A DNA stretch of 25,555 nucleotides from DATIRA01 sp964553405 (GTDB taxonomy: Bacteria; Pseudomonadota; Gammaproteobacteria; Steroidobacterales; Steroidobacteraceae). This document shows positions 15,747 to 23,360 of the stretch, piece by piece (positions within the stretch are counted from its first letter, which is position 1; each line of letters starts with the position of its first letter). The notes under the pieces are model-generated. The model was given only the letters and a program-made list of their open reading frames with translations, was not told the DNA's origin and did not search any database. Position numbers and translations under genes: made by a program. Where the stretch lies: assembly GCA_964553405.1 (NCBI GenBank), contig CAZKLS010000032.1, forward strand, positions 1 to 25,555. The letters run 5' to 3'.

Positions 15747-16706
15747 ATGGACGAGTGGCGCCCCACCACCTCGCTCGAACTCGCGCGCCTGCGTGCCGCG
15801 CTGCTCGCGCGCGCCCGCGGCTATTTCGCCGCGACCGGCGCGATGGAAGTGGACACGCCGGTGCTGGTTCGCGCGCCGGTCACCGACCTGCACCTGGAAT
15901 CGCTCGAGGTGCATGCGCACGACGGCTCGCGGGTCGGATACCTGCACACCTCGCCGGAGTACGCGATGAAGCGGCTGCTCTGCGCCGGCTGGCCGGACAT
16001 CTACCAGATCGGGCACGTGTTCCGCGAGGGCGAGCGCGGCAGTCGCCACAGCCCGGAGTTCACGATGATCGAGTGGTACCGCCTCGGCAGCGACCACCTC
16101 GCACTGATGCAGGACGTCGAGCAGCTCGTGCGCGCGCTGCTGGCCGGACACGTCGAGCCGGCGGCCAGCCTGCACCTGAGCTACAGCGAGGCGTTCCGGC
16201 GCTCGCTCGGCCTGGACCCGCTCGACTGCGAGCCCACGGATCTGTGCCGGGCGCTGCGGGGGAGCGGCGTGGACATACCGCCGGCCATCGAGACAGACCT
16301 CGACGCGCTGCTGGACCTGGCGCTGGGCACCGTCGTCACGGAGGACTTTCCGACCGACCGCCTGACGCTGCTGCGCGACTTCCCGGCCCGGCAGGCGGCG
16401 CTGGCGCGCATCCGTGGCGACGTCGCCGCGCGCTTCGAGGCCTTCTGGGGTCCGCTCGAACTCGCCAACGGCTTTCACGAGCTCGGCGATGCCGACGAGC
16501 AAGCACGGCGGTTCGCGGGCGATGTCGCCGAGCGGGCCCGCCTGCGGCGTCCGGCGCGCGAGCCCGACCCGTTGTTTCTCGCCGCGCTGGAAAGCGGACT
16601 GCCCGAGTGCAGCGGCGTCGCGCTCGGCTTCGACCGGCTCGTCATGCTCGCCGCAGGCGCGAAGCACATCGACGAGGTCCTGAGCTTCCCGCCCGAGCGG
16701 GCCTGA
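15747..16706 (+). CDS. epmA: EF-P beta-lysine ligase EpmA (GenX/PoxA)
   Basis: 319 residues. It resembles the catalytic core of class II lysyl-tRNA synthetase but lacks the N-terminal anticodon-binding domain, as EpmA does. Motif 2 is FREGERGS...HSPEFTMIEWYR (92-112) and motif 3 is ALGFDRLVML (292-301). EpmA activates (R)-beta-lysine with ATP and ligates it to Lys34 of EF-P. Both the target efp and the beta-lysine-making enzyme gene epmB are nearby. ATG 15747 is preferred; GTG 15741 would add two residues. It lies 8 nt downstream of psd and 21 nt upstream of the methionine sulfoxide reductase gene. Confidence 0.96.
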   Translation: MDEWRPTTSLELARLRAALLARARGYFAATGAMEVDTPVLVRAPVTDLHLESLEVHAHDGSRVGYLHTSPEYAMKRLLCAGWPDIYQIGHVFREGERGSRHSPEFTMIEWYRLGSDHLALMQDVEQLVRALLAGHVEPAASLHLSYSEAFRRSLGLDPLDCEPTDLCRALRGSGVDIPPAIETDLDALLDLALGTVVTEDFPTDRLTLLRDFPARQAALARIRGDVAARFEAFWGPLELANGFHELGDADEQARRFAGDVAERARLRRPAREPDPLFLAALESGLPECSGVALGFDRLVMLAAGAKHIDEVLSFPPERA

Positions 16707-16727
16707 GCGAATTCACCCGGGAGCACG

Positions 16728-17234
16728 ATGCCGATGCACGAACTGCAGCCACTTCCACCCGACGACAAGCCCGCGGCGTACGCGACGCTGGTGCGCGAAC
16801 TGCGCGCGCTGCTGGCCGGCGAAACCGACCTGGTCGCCTGCACGGCCAATGCGGCTTCGCTCATCTACTGGAGCCTGCCGGATCTCAACTGGGCGGGCTT
16901 CTACCTGCTCGAGGAGGCTTCCGGCGATCTGCTGGTCGGCCCGTTCCAGGGCAAGCCCGCCTGCGTCCGCATCGCGATCGGCCACGGAGTGTGCGGCACG
17001 GCGGCCGCGAGGCGCGAAACCCTGGTCGTGGCCGACGTGCACGCGTTCCCGGGCCACATCGCCTGCGACGCCGCATCGAACTCGGAAATCGTCGTGCCGT
17101 TGCTGCTCGACGGGCGCCTGATCGGCGTGCTCGACCTCGACAGCCCGGTCAAGGGCCGGTTCGATGCGGAGGACGCCCGTGGGCTCGAGGCGTGCGCGAG
17201 GGTCCTGCTCGAAGCCCTGCGGCCGTCGCCCTGA
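16728..17234 (+). CDS. msrC: Free methionine-(R)-sulfoxide reductase, GAF fold
   Basis: 168 residues comprising one GAF domain of the fRMsr (YebR/MsrC) family, which reduces free methionine-R-sulfoxide in the cytosol. Signatures: LNWAGFYLL (53-61), VGPFQGKPAC (70-79), IGHGVCGTAA (84-93), HIACDAASNSEIVVP (110-124). The cysteines C79, C89 and C113 have exactly the spacing of E. coli C84, C94 and C118, so the enzyme is predicted active. ATG 16728 has GGGAG 4-5 nt upstream. It lies in the psd-epmA strand unit and converges on efp with a 39-nt gap. Confidence 0.93.
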   Translation: MPMHELQPLPPDDKPAAYATLVRELRALLAGETDLVACTANAASLIYWSLPDLNWAGFYLLEEASGDLLVGPFQGKPACVRIAIGHGVCGTAAARRETLVVADVHAFPGHIACDAASNSEIVVPLLLDGRLIGVLDLDSPVKGRFDAEDARGLEACARVLLEALRPSP

Positions 17235-17247
17235 GGCACAGGCTGCC

Positions 17248-17265
17248 CGGGGGATGCCGTCCCCG
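17248..17265. terminator. Possible hairpin between converging msrC and efp
   Basis: CGGGGG (17248-17253) can pair with TCCCCG (17260-17265), including one G-T pair, around a 6-nt loop. It sits in the 39-nt gap between two convergent stop codons, where a bidirectional terminator is expected, but neither strand has a T-run. Confidence 0.3.
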
Positions 17266-17273
17266 AGCGACGA

Positions 17274-17843
17274 TCAGCCCTTGGCGCGCGAGAGGTACTC
17301 GCCGGTCCGCGTGTCGATCCGGATGACCTCGCCCTGGTTGATGAACAGTGGCACGCGCACGGTGGCGCCGGTCTCGAGCTTGGCGGGCTTCTGACCGCCA
17401 GTCGCCGTGTCGCCGCGCACGCCGGGATCGGTCTCGACGATCGCCAGTTCGACGTGAGGCGGCGGGGTGATCACCAGCGGCTGGCCGTTCCAGAGCATCA
17501 CGTTGCAGGTGGTGCCGTCCTTGAGCCAGTTCGCCGCGTCGCCGACTGCTTCCTTGCCGGCCGTGAACTGCTCGAAGCTCTCCGGGTTCATGAAATGCCA
17601 GAAGTCGCCGTCGTTGTAGAGATACTGCATCTCCGTCTCGACGACGTCCGCCGCCTCCACGCTCTCCCCCGAGCGGAAGTTCCGCTCCAGCACGCGACCC
17701 GACTTGAGGTTGCGGATCTTGACGCGATTGAACGCCTGTCCCTTGCCCGGCTTGACGAACTCGTTCTCGATGATCGCGTACGGGTCGCCGTCGATCAGGA
17801 TCTTGAGGCCGGTGCGGAACTCGTTGGTGCTGTAAGAGGCCAT
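17274..17843 (-). CDS. efp: Translation elongation factor P
   Basis: 189 residues, the normal length. EF-P binds ribosomes stalled at polyproline stretches and promotes peptide bond formation. The modification loop is KPGKGQAF with Lys34 (31-38), exactly the residue beta-lysylated in E. coli, and both modifying enzymes are encoded nearby. The rest shows the three beta-barrel domains, ending in the usual TRTGEYLSRAKG. ATG 17843 (MASYSTNEFR) is the family start; the longer open frame runs back into epmB. It is transcribed divergently from epmB. Confidence 0.98.
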   Translation of the reverse strand: MASYSTNEFRTGLKILIDGDPYAIIENEFVKPGKGQAFNRVKIRNLKSGRVLERNFRSGESVEAADVVETEMQYLYNDGDFWHFMNPESFEQFTAGKEAVGDAANWLKDGTTCNVMLWNGQPLVITPPPHVELAIVETDPGVRGDTATGGQKPAKLETGATVRVPLFINQGEVIRIDTRTGEYLSRAKG

Positions 17844-17922
17844 GGCTGCTGACTTGTGTGAACCGTTGGGAAACCGGAGAATTTCGCATCGGCCGGCGGG
17901 CCGGCGCGTGAGCGAGCCGCAC

Positions 17923-17952
17923 ATGTTAGCAGCAATGGGTTCCCCCAGTCAG
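17923..17952 (-). promoter_or_regulatory. Candidate efp promoter overlapping the epmB start
   Basis: On the minus strand CTGACT (17947-17952) is followed after 18 nt by TAACAT (17923-17928), preceded by TGC, an extended -10. Each hexamer matches consensus at four of six positions. Transcription would begin about 70-75 nt before the efp ATG. The -10 box lies on the first codons proposed for epmB, so the divergent pair may be sterically coupled. This rests on motif reading only. Confidence 0.38.
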
Positions 17953-18948
17953 CCTTCCGGCTGGCAGCGCCTGCTGCAGCAGGCGATCACCGATCCGGCC
18001 GAACTCGCCTCGCTGCTCAGGCTGCCCCCGGGATCGCTCGAGGGTTCCGCGGCGGCGGCGGCCGGATTCCGGATGCTGGTTCCGCGAGGCTTCGCGGCGC
18101 GCATGAAGCCGGGCGATCCCCACGATCCGCTGCTGCGGCAGGTCCTGCCGCTCGTGGCCGAGACCGAGCGCCGGGCCGGTTTCGTGACCGATCCGGTGGG
18201 CGACATGGCGGCTCGGACCGCGTCCGCTCCGGGTGTACTTCAGAAATACCACGGCCGGGCGCTGCTGATCGCCACCGGCGCCTGCGCGGTCAACTGCCGG
18301 TATTGCTTTCGCCGCCACTTCCCCTACGAGGCGGAGAACGCCTCGCGCCACGGCTTCGAGGCCGCACTCGGGTTCCTGCGCGGCGACCCGGACGTCCGCG
18401 AAGTCATCCTGAGCGGCGGAGACCCGCTGACGTTGAGCGACCGGCGGCTCGAGTCACTGGCCGGCGAACTGGCCGGAATCGGCCACCTGCGGCGCCTGCG
18501 CATCCACACGCGGCTGCCGGTCGTGCTGCCCGAACGCATCGACGTCGGATTCCTGCGCTGGTGGTCTCGGGTTCCGCTGCAGAAGATCGTCGTCGTCCAC
18601 GCCAACCACTCCAACGAGATCGACGCCGGGGTCCGGGCTGCGCTGCGCGCGCTGCAGGCCTGCGGCACGACGCTGCTGAACCAGTCCGTCCTGCTCAAGG
18701 GCGTCAACGACGACGTCGATTCGCTGGCCGCGCTCAGCGAGACGCTGTTCGAGGCGGGAGTGCTGCCTTACTACCTGCACCTGATGGATCCGGTCGCCGG
18801 CGCGCATCACTTCGTCGTGCCGCAGAGCGAGGCCCGGACCCTGCTCCGCGAACTGGCCGACCGGCTGCCAGGCTACCTCGTGCCGCGACTGGTCCGGGAG
18901 GTGCCGGGCGCCGGTGCGAAGCAGATGCTGCAACCTGCGTCACGATAG
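17923..18948 (+). CDS. epmB: EF-P (R)-beta-lysine-forming 2,3-aminomutase EpmB
   Basis: 341 residues, against 342 for E. coli EpmB. A radical SAM and PLP enzyme that converts L-alpha-lysine to (R)-beta-lysine, the substrate of EpmA. The iron-sulfur ligands are C121, C125 and C128 in GACAVNCRYCFRRHFPY. Further family segments are VILSGGDPL, LRIHTRLPVVLP, LLNQSVLLKGVND and LPYYLHLMDPV. K333 near the C-terminus (GAGAKQML) is at the position of the PLP lysine in lysine 2,3-aminomutases. ATG 17923 is preferred by length; ATG 17935 and GTG 17908 are alternatives. It is shorter than clostridial KamA, lacking the long extensions, and this plus its place beside efp supports EpmB. Confidence 0.95.
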   Translation: MLAAMGSPSQPSGWQRLLQQAITDPAELASLLRLPPGSLEGSAAAAAGFRMLVPRGFAARMKPGDPHDPLLRQVLPLVAETERRAGFVTDPVGDMAARTASAPGVLQKYHGRALLIATGACAVNCRYCFRRHFPYEAENASRHGFEAALGFLRGDPDVREVILSGGDPLTLSDRRLESLAGELAGIGHLRRLRIHTRLPVVLPERIDVGFLRWWSRVPLQKIVVVHANHSNEIDAGVRAALRALQACGTTLLNQSVLLKGVNDDVDSLAALSETLFEAGVLPYYLHLMDPVAGAHHFVVPQSEARTLLRELADRLPGYLVPRLVREVPGAGAKQMLQPASR

Positions 18949-18963
18949 CGGGTAAAGGCCCGG

Positions 18964-18972
18964 TGCTATGAT
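18964..18972 (+). promoter_or_regulatory. Extended -10 promoter element for the fimX-like gene
   Basis: TGCTATGAT is a TGn extended -10 with TATGAT, five of six matches to consensus. It lies 16 nt after the epmB stop and about 57 nt before the chosen fimX-like start. No -35 box is evident at 17 nt. Transcription would begin near 18979 and the leader would include the hairpin at 18991-19014. Confidence 0.48.
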
Positions 18973-18990
18973 CGCGACGTTGTTGCGGTT

Positions 18991-19014
18991 GCGACACGGC
19001 CGGGCCGGTGTCGC
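18991..19014 (+). promoter_or_regulatory. Leader hairpin just upstream of the fimX-like start
   Basis: GCGACAC (18991-18997) and GTGTCGC (19008-19014) form a perfect 7-bp stem around a GC-rich 10-nt loop that can pair further internally. It ends 2-3 nt before the GGGGG ribosome binding site at about 19018-19022. It may be a weak terminator for epmB or a structure influencing translation of the next gene; no T-run follows. Confidence 0.45.
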
Positions 19015-19028
19015 CTCGGGGGTATCAT

Positions 19029-21089
19029 TTGGCCGACGCGAACGCGATCCCTGTCATCGTCCTGTCCCGGCAGCAGGACCCGGTCGAGCTGATCAACGGC
19101 ACGCTGCGCAATGCCGGCCATCCGGTGCATTGCCACTGGGTCCGCGACCTGAAGAGCCTCGGCGAGGCGCTGGTCAACACGCCACCGCGACTGATGTTCC
19201 TGTGCGTCGCGCAGCAGGAGGACGTCGCAGCCGCGCTGGAAATCCGCAAGCGGTTCGCGTCCGCGATTCCGGCGATCCTGGTCCGCGACTCGCTGACGGA
19301 GTCCGAGCTGCTCGCGGCTGCGGAGGCCGGGGCGCAGGACGTCGTGACGCTCTCCTCCGCAGCGCGCCTGCAGGCCGTGGCCACGCGCGAGCTGAATCTC
19401 GCCCGTCTCGAGCAGAGCCTGGCCGGCACGCTGGCGTCGGCCCGCCACTACCGCGAGGCGATGCGGGCCTTCATGACCGGCTCCGCCGATGCGATCGCGC
19501 AGGTCCAGGAGGGCATCGTCGTCGACGCGAACCCGGCCTGGGTGGAACTGTTCGGCCAGCAGGACAGCGCCGCCGTGCTGGGCCAGCCACTGATGGACTT
19601 CTTCCAGATCCGCAGTCATGCCGCGCTGAAAGGCGCGCTGGTCGCGGCGGCGCAGGGAAAATGGGCTGGCCACTCGCTCGGCGCGGTGGCGTTGCTGCCC
19701 GACGGCCAGGAACTGCCGCTGGACATCGAGCTGCAGCGGCTCGACTACGAGGGTGAGCCGGCCGTTCGACTGCGCATCCTGACCCAGCAGCGCGACCTCG
19801 AGTCGCTGTCGCGCCAGCTCGAAGAAGCGCTGCGGTTCGACGAGGTGACCGGCCTGCTGAAGCGCTCGGCGTGGCGCGAGATGGCTGCGGCGAGGCTCCA
19901 GCAGCCCCTGAAGGGGGGCCTGAGGAGCATCCTGTACATCGAGGCGGATCAGCCGGAGCGCCTGTCCACCGAATTCGGGCCATTCGCGTTTCCGGAGCTG
20001 CTCGACGCGCTGGGCGGACTGGTCCGCGGCCAGCTGCAGTCGGGCGACCTCGCCGCCCGGATGACCAGCCACGGCATCGCGATCCTGCTCGAGAGAGGTA
20101 CCGAGCGGGACGTCGAGGCCTGGCTGGGGCACCTGCTGCAGCGGATCGCCGAGCACGAGTTCGCCGCCGGCGGCCGCACCGGCAGGCTGACCGCCAGCGC
20201 AGGGACGGCCACCTGTGAAGTCAAGGACGGCGACCTCGACCGGCTGCTCGGCGCGGCGCTCGAGGCAGCGCACAGGGCCGGGTCGGCGGGCGGAAACCGC
20301 GTGCACAGCCGCAAGAGCGCGGAACCGGCGCCGCAGCTCGCAGACGCCGACCGCGCCTGGGCGGCGCGCATCAAGTCCGCGCTGATGGCGAACCGGCTGC
20401 GGCTGGTGCAGCAGCCGATCGCGAGCCTGGTCGGCGAGGACCGCAAGATGGTGGACCTGCTGGTGCGGATGCTGGACGAGCAGGGCCAGGAGATACTGCC
20501 GTCCGAGTTCATCGCGGCGGCCGAGCGTACCGACCTGATCAAGAACATCGACCGCTGGGTGATCGGCGCGGCGATGTCGTATTGCGCGGCGAAGCAACCC
20601 GACCAGGTGTTCGTGAAGCTGTCGCGCGACTCGATCCTGGACCGCAGCCTCGGCAGCTGGCTCGAGCAGCAGGTCCGTGCGTCCGGCATCGAGGCCGAAC
20701 GCGTTGTGATCGAGCTGGACGAGACCGTGGCGGCCGGGAGCCTGGAGGATGCGGCCGCATTGCGGCAGGCGCTGAAGCAGCTCGGTCTGCGGCTCGCCGT
20801 CGAGAACTACGGCTCGAGCGAGGACGCGGCGCAGGTGATCGCCCGCCTGGAGCCGGAGTACGTGAAGATCGACGGCGCGCTGATGCAGGGACTCGCGGGC
20901 GACCACGACTCGCAGGACCAGGTGAAGTCGCTGGTCGAGGACGCGCGCGAGCGGGGTTCGGCCACGATCGCGGAGCGTGTCGAAGACGCCAACACGATGG
21001 CCGTGCTTTGGCAGCTCGGCATCGAGTTCGTGCAGGGCTACTTCGTCAACCAGCCCGAGGACGTCGTGCTGGCCGCCGACCAGCGCTAG
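19029..21089 (+). CDS. fimX: FimX-like REC-PAS-GGDEF-EAL protein with degenerate active sites
   Basis: 686 residues. Domains in order: receiver-like (about 8-125), without an acidic pair and with Cys where the phosphoacceptor Asp should be; PAS (about 145-250); GGDEF-like (about 265-428), beginning DEVTGLLKR but reading MTSHG where GGDEF belongs; EAL-like (about 445-680). In the EAL domain the EALLR motif is DLLVR (476-480), DDFGTG is ENYGSS (592-597), and AEGVE is AERVE (648-652). It should therefore neither make nor cleave c-di-GMP, though R480 and VQGYF (668-672) leave binding possible. P. aeruginosa FimX has this architecture and size, and its gene lies in a psd-fimX-parC-parE neighbourhood like this one. 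FimX drives type IV pilus extension at the pole. Start: TTG 19029 follows GGGGG by 6 nt; GTG 19008 lies inside the hairpin. It converges on parC with a shared CTAG. Confidence 0.82.
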   Translation: MADANAIPVIVLSRQQDPVELINGTLRNAGHPVHCHWVRDLKSLGEALVNTPPRLMFLCVAQQEDVAAALEIRKRFASAIPAILVRDSLTESELLAAAEAGAQDVVTLSSAARLQAVATRELNLARLEQSLAGTLASARHYREAMRAFMTGSADAIAQVQEGIVVDANPAWVELFGQQDSAAVLGQPLMDFFQIRSHAALKGALVAAAQGKWAGHSLGAVALLPDGQELPLDIELQRLDYEGEPAVRLRILTQQRDLESLSRQLEEALRFDEVTGLLKRSAWREMAAARLQQPLKGGLRSILYIEADQPERLSTEFGPFAFPELLDALGGLVRGQLQSGDLAARMTSHGIAILLERGTERDVEAWLGHLLQRIAEHEFAAGGRTGRLTASAGTATCEVKDGDLDRLLGAALEAAHRAGSAGGNRVHSRKSAEPAPQLADADRAWAARIKSALMANRLRLVQQPIASLVGEDRKMVDLLVRMLDEQGQEILPSEFIAAAERTDLIKNIDRWVIGAAMSYCAAKQPDQVFVKLSRDSILDRSLGSWLEQQVRASGIEAERVVIELDETVAAGSLEDAAALRQALKQLGLRLAVENYGSSEDAAQVIARLEPEYVKIDGALMQGLAGDHDSQDQVKSLVEDARERGSATIAERVEDANTMAVLWQLGIEFVQGYFVNQPEDVVLAADQR

Positions 21090-23335
21090 AGGACCTCGAG
21101 CCCGTCCACCTTGCGCCAGCCGCGCGGCAGCAGCGCGCCGCGCTGCCCGCGCTCGCCGCGGTACTCGCCGAGGTCCTTCCAGGCGATGTTCATGTAGCGG
21201 CCGCCCGAGTGCACCCTGAGCGTCTGGCCCGGTTCGATCGCGGCGACCGCGACCAGGCTCTCCTGCCCCGCCTGCGCTTTCTTCGACGCGATGCCGAATA
21301 TCTTGTTGCCCTTGCCACGGGGCAGCTCGGGAAGATCGGCGACGGCGAAGCTGAGCAGGCGGCCGTCGGAATTGACCGCGGCGACCATCGCCTCCGCGGC
21401 GGCCGGCACCCTCGCCGGCGGCAGGACGCCGGATCCTGCCGGCACCTTCAGGATGGCCTTGCCGGCGCGGTTCCTGCCGTGCAGCTCGCCGAGCCGGGTG
21501 ACGAAGCCGTAGCCGTAGCTGCTCGCGAGCAGCACGCGTTCCTCCGGCTCGCCCAGCGCCACGCCGACGAAGCTCGCACCGTCCGGCGGATCGAGCCGAC
21601 CGGACAGCGGTTCGCCCTGTCCGCGTGCCGAGGGCAGCGAATGCGCCGGCAGGCTGTACGCCCGGCCGGTGCTGTCCAGGAACACGGCGAGCTGCGTGCT
21701 GCGTCCGCGCGCGGCGGCGCGGAACGCGTCGCCGGTCTTGTAGGACAGCGATGCCGGGTCCAGCTCGTGCCCCTTGGCCGAGCGCACCCAGCCACTGCGC
21801 GAGAGCACGACAGTGACCGGCTCGCTCGCGACCAGCTCGGTCTCCGAGATGGCCTGCGCCGCCGCCCGCTGCACCAGCCGGCTGCGCCGCTCGTCGCCGT
21901 ACTTCGCGGCATCGGCGATGATCTCCTCGCGCACGAGCCGGCGCAGACGCGTCCTGCTCTTCAGCGTCCGATCGAGCTCGTCGCGCTCGTCGGCGAGCTG
22001 TTGCTGCTCGCCGCGGATCTTCATCTCCTCGAGCCTCGCGAGGTGGCGCAGCTTGGTCTCGAGGATCGCCTCGGCCTGCTGATCGCTCAGCTCGAAGCGC
22101 TTCATCAGCACCGGCTTCGGCTCGTCCTCGCTACGGACGATCCGGATGACCTCGTCGAGATTCAGGAACGCGACCAGCAGCCCGTCGAGGACGTGCAGGC
22201 GCGCGTTCACCTTGTCGAGCCGGTGGTTGAGCCGCCGCGTGACGGTGTCGATGCGGAAGCCGAGCCACTCATCGAGCAGCTGCTTCAAACCCATCACGCG
22301 GGGACGGCCGTCCCGGGCGATCACGTTCAGGTTCACCCGGTAGCTGCGCTCGAGATCGGTCGTTGCGAACAGGTGCGCCGTCAGCTGATCGAGATCGACG
22401 CGATTCGAGCGCGGCGTGATCACGAGCCGGGTCGGATGCTCGTGGTCCGATTCGTCGCGCAGGTCCTCGACCATCGGCAGCTTCTTCGCGCGCATCTGCG
22501 TCGCGATCTGCTCGAGCACCTTCGATCCGGAGACCTGGTAGGGCAGCTCGGTGACGACCACCTCACCGTCCTCGACCTCGTAGCGCGCCCGCGCCCGGAA
22601 CGTGCCGTTCCCCGTCTCGTAGATCCGCAGCAGTTCCTCGCGCGGCGTGACGATCTCGGCGCCGGTCGGGAAATCCGGTCCGAGCACGTGCTCGCAGAGC
22701 GCCTCGACGGAGGCCTTCGGATCCTCCAGCAGGCGAACGCAGGCGGCGGCCACCTCGCGCAGGTTGTGGGGCGGGACGTCGGTCGCCATGCCGACCGCGA
22801 TTCCAGAGGTGCCGTTCAGCAGCAGGTTCGGCAGCCGTGCCGGCAGCAGCAGCGGCTCGTCCATCGTGCCGTCGAAGTTCGGCGCCCAGTCCACGGTGCC
22901 CGCGCCGAGCTCGGCCAGCAGCACCTCGGCGTAGCGCGTGAGCTTCGACTCGGTGTAGCGCATCGCGGCGAAGGACTTCGGATCGTCGGGAGAACCGAAA
23001 TTGCCCTGCCCGTCCACGATCGGGTAGCGGTACGCGAAAGGCTGGGCCATCAACACCAGCGCCTCGTAACAGGCGGAGTCCCCGTGCGGGTGGAACTTGC
23101 CGATCACGTCGCCGACGGTGCGCGCGGACTTCTTGTGCTTGGAAGCCGCGCCCAGCCCGAGTTCGCTCATCGCGTAGATGATCCGCCGCTGCACCGGCTT
23201 CAGGCCATCGCCGACGTGCGGCAGCGCCCGGTCGAGGATCACGTACATCGAGTACTCGAGGTAGGCCTTCTCGGTGAAGCTGCGCAGCGGCATCCGCTCC
23301 ACGCCCTCGAAGTTCAGCTCGCTCTGGTCGCTCAT
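21086..23335 (-). CDS. parC: DNA topoisomerase IV subunit A
   Basis: 749 residues, as in gammaproteobacterial ParC (about 750). With ParE it decatenates daughter chromosomes. The active-site tyrosine is Y127 in AAMRYTES with R126 beside it. The quinolone-determining loop reads GKFHPHGDSACYEALV with S87 and E91, the usual sensitive residues. GSPDDPKSFAAMRY and the ELPYQVSG segment are typical, and the C-terminal domain shows several blade-like repeats (YGYGFVTRL, GKGNKIFG) without the GyrA box. MSDQSELNFEGVERMPL is the normal ParC start. It is 25 nt downstream of parE on the same strand and tail-to-tail with the fimX-like gene. Confidence 0.98.
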   Translation of the reverse strand: MSDQSELNFEGVERMPLRSFTEKAYLEYSMYVILDRALPHVGDGLKPVQRRIIYAMSELGLGAASKHKKSARTVGDVIGKFHPHGDSACYEALVLMAQPFAYRYPIVDGQGNFGSPDDPKSFAAMRYTESKLTRYAEVLLAELGAGTVDWAPNFDGTMDEPLLLPARLPNLLLNGTSGIAVGMATDVPPHNLREVAAACVRLLEDPKASVEALCEHVLGPDFPTGAEIVTPREELLRIYETGNGTFRARARYEVEDGEVVVTELPYQVSGSKVLEQIATQMRAKKLPMVEDLRDESDHEHPTRLVITPRSNRVDLDQLTAHLFATTDLERSYRVNLNVIARDGRPRVMGLKQLLDEWLGFRIDTVTRRLNHRLDKVNARLHVLDGLLVAFLNLDEVIRIVRSEDEPKPVLMKRFELSDQQAEAILETKLRHLARLEEMKIRGEQQQLADERDELDRTLKSRTRLRRLVREEIIADAAKYGDERRSRLVQRAAAQAISETELVASEPVTVVLSRSGWVRSAKGHELDPASLSYKTGDAFRAAARGRSTQLAVFLDSTGRAYSLPAHSLPSARGQGEPLSGRLDPPDGASFVGVALGEPEERVLLASSYGYGFVTRLGELHGRNRAGKAILKVPAGSGVLPPARVPAAAEAMVAAVNSDGRLLSFAVADLPELPRGKGNKIFGIASKKAQAGQESLVAVAAIEPGQTLRVHSGGRYMNIAWKDLGEYRGERGQRGALLPRGWRKVDGLEVL

Positions 23336-23360
23336 GCTGCTGCGTTCTCCGCTGTCCCGG

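Noticed and set aside
17891..17906. GC palindrome (GCCGGC and GGCCGGC) between efp and epmB as a possible operator
   Set aside because: It is short, made only of G and C in GC-rich DNA, and is likely to occur by chance.
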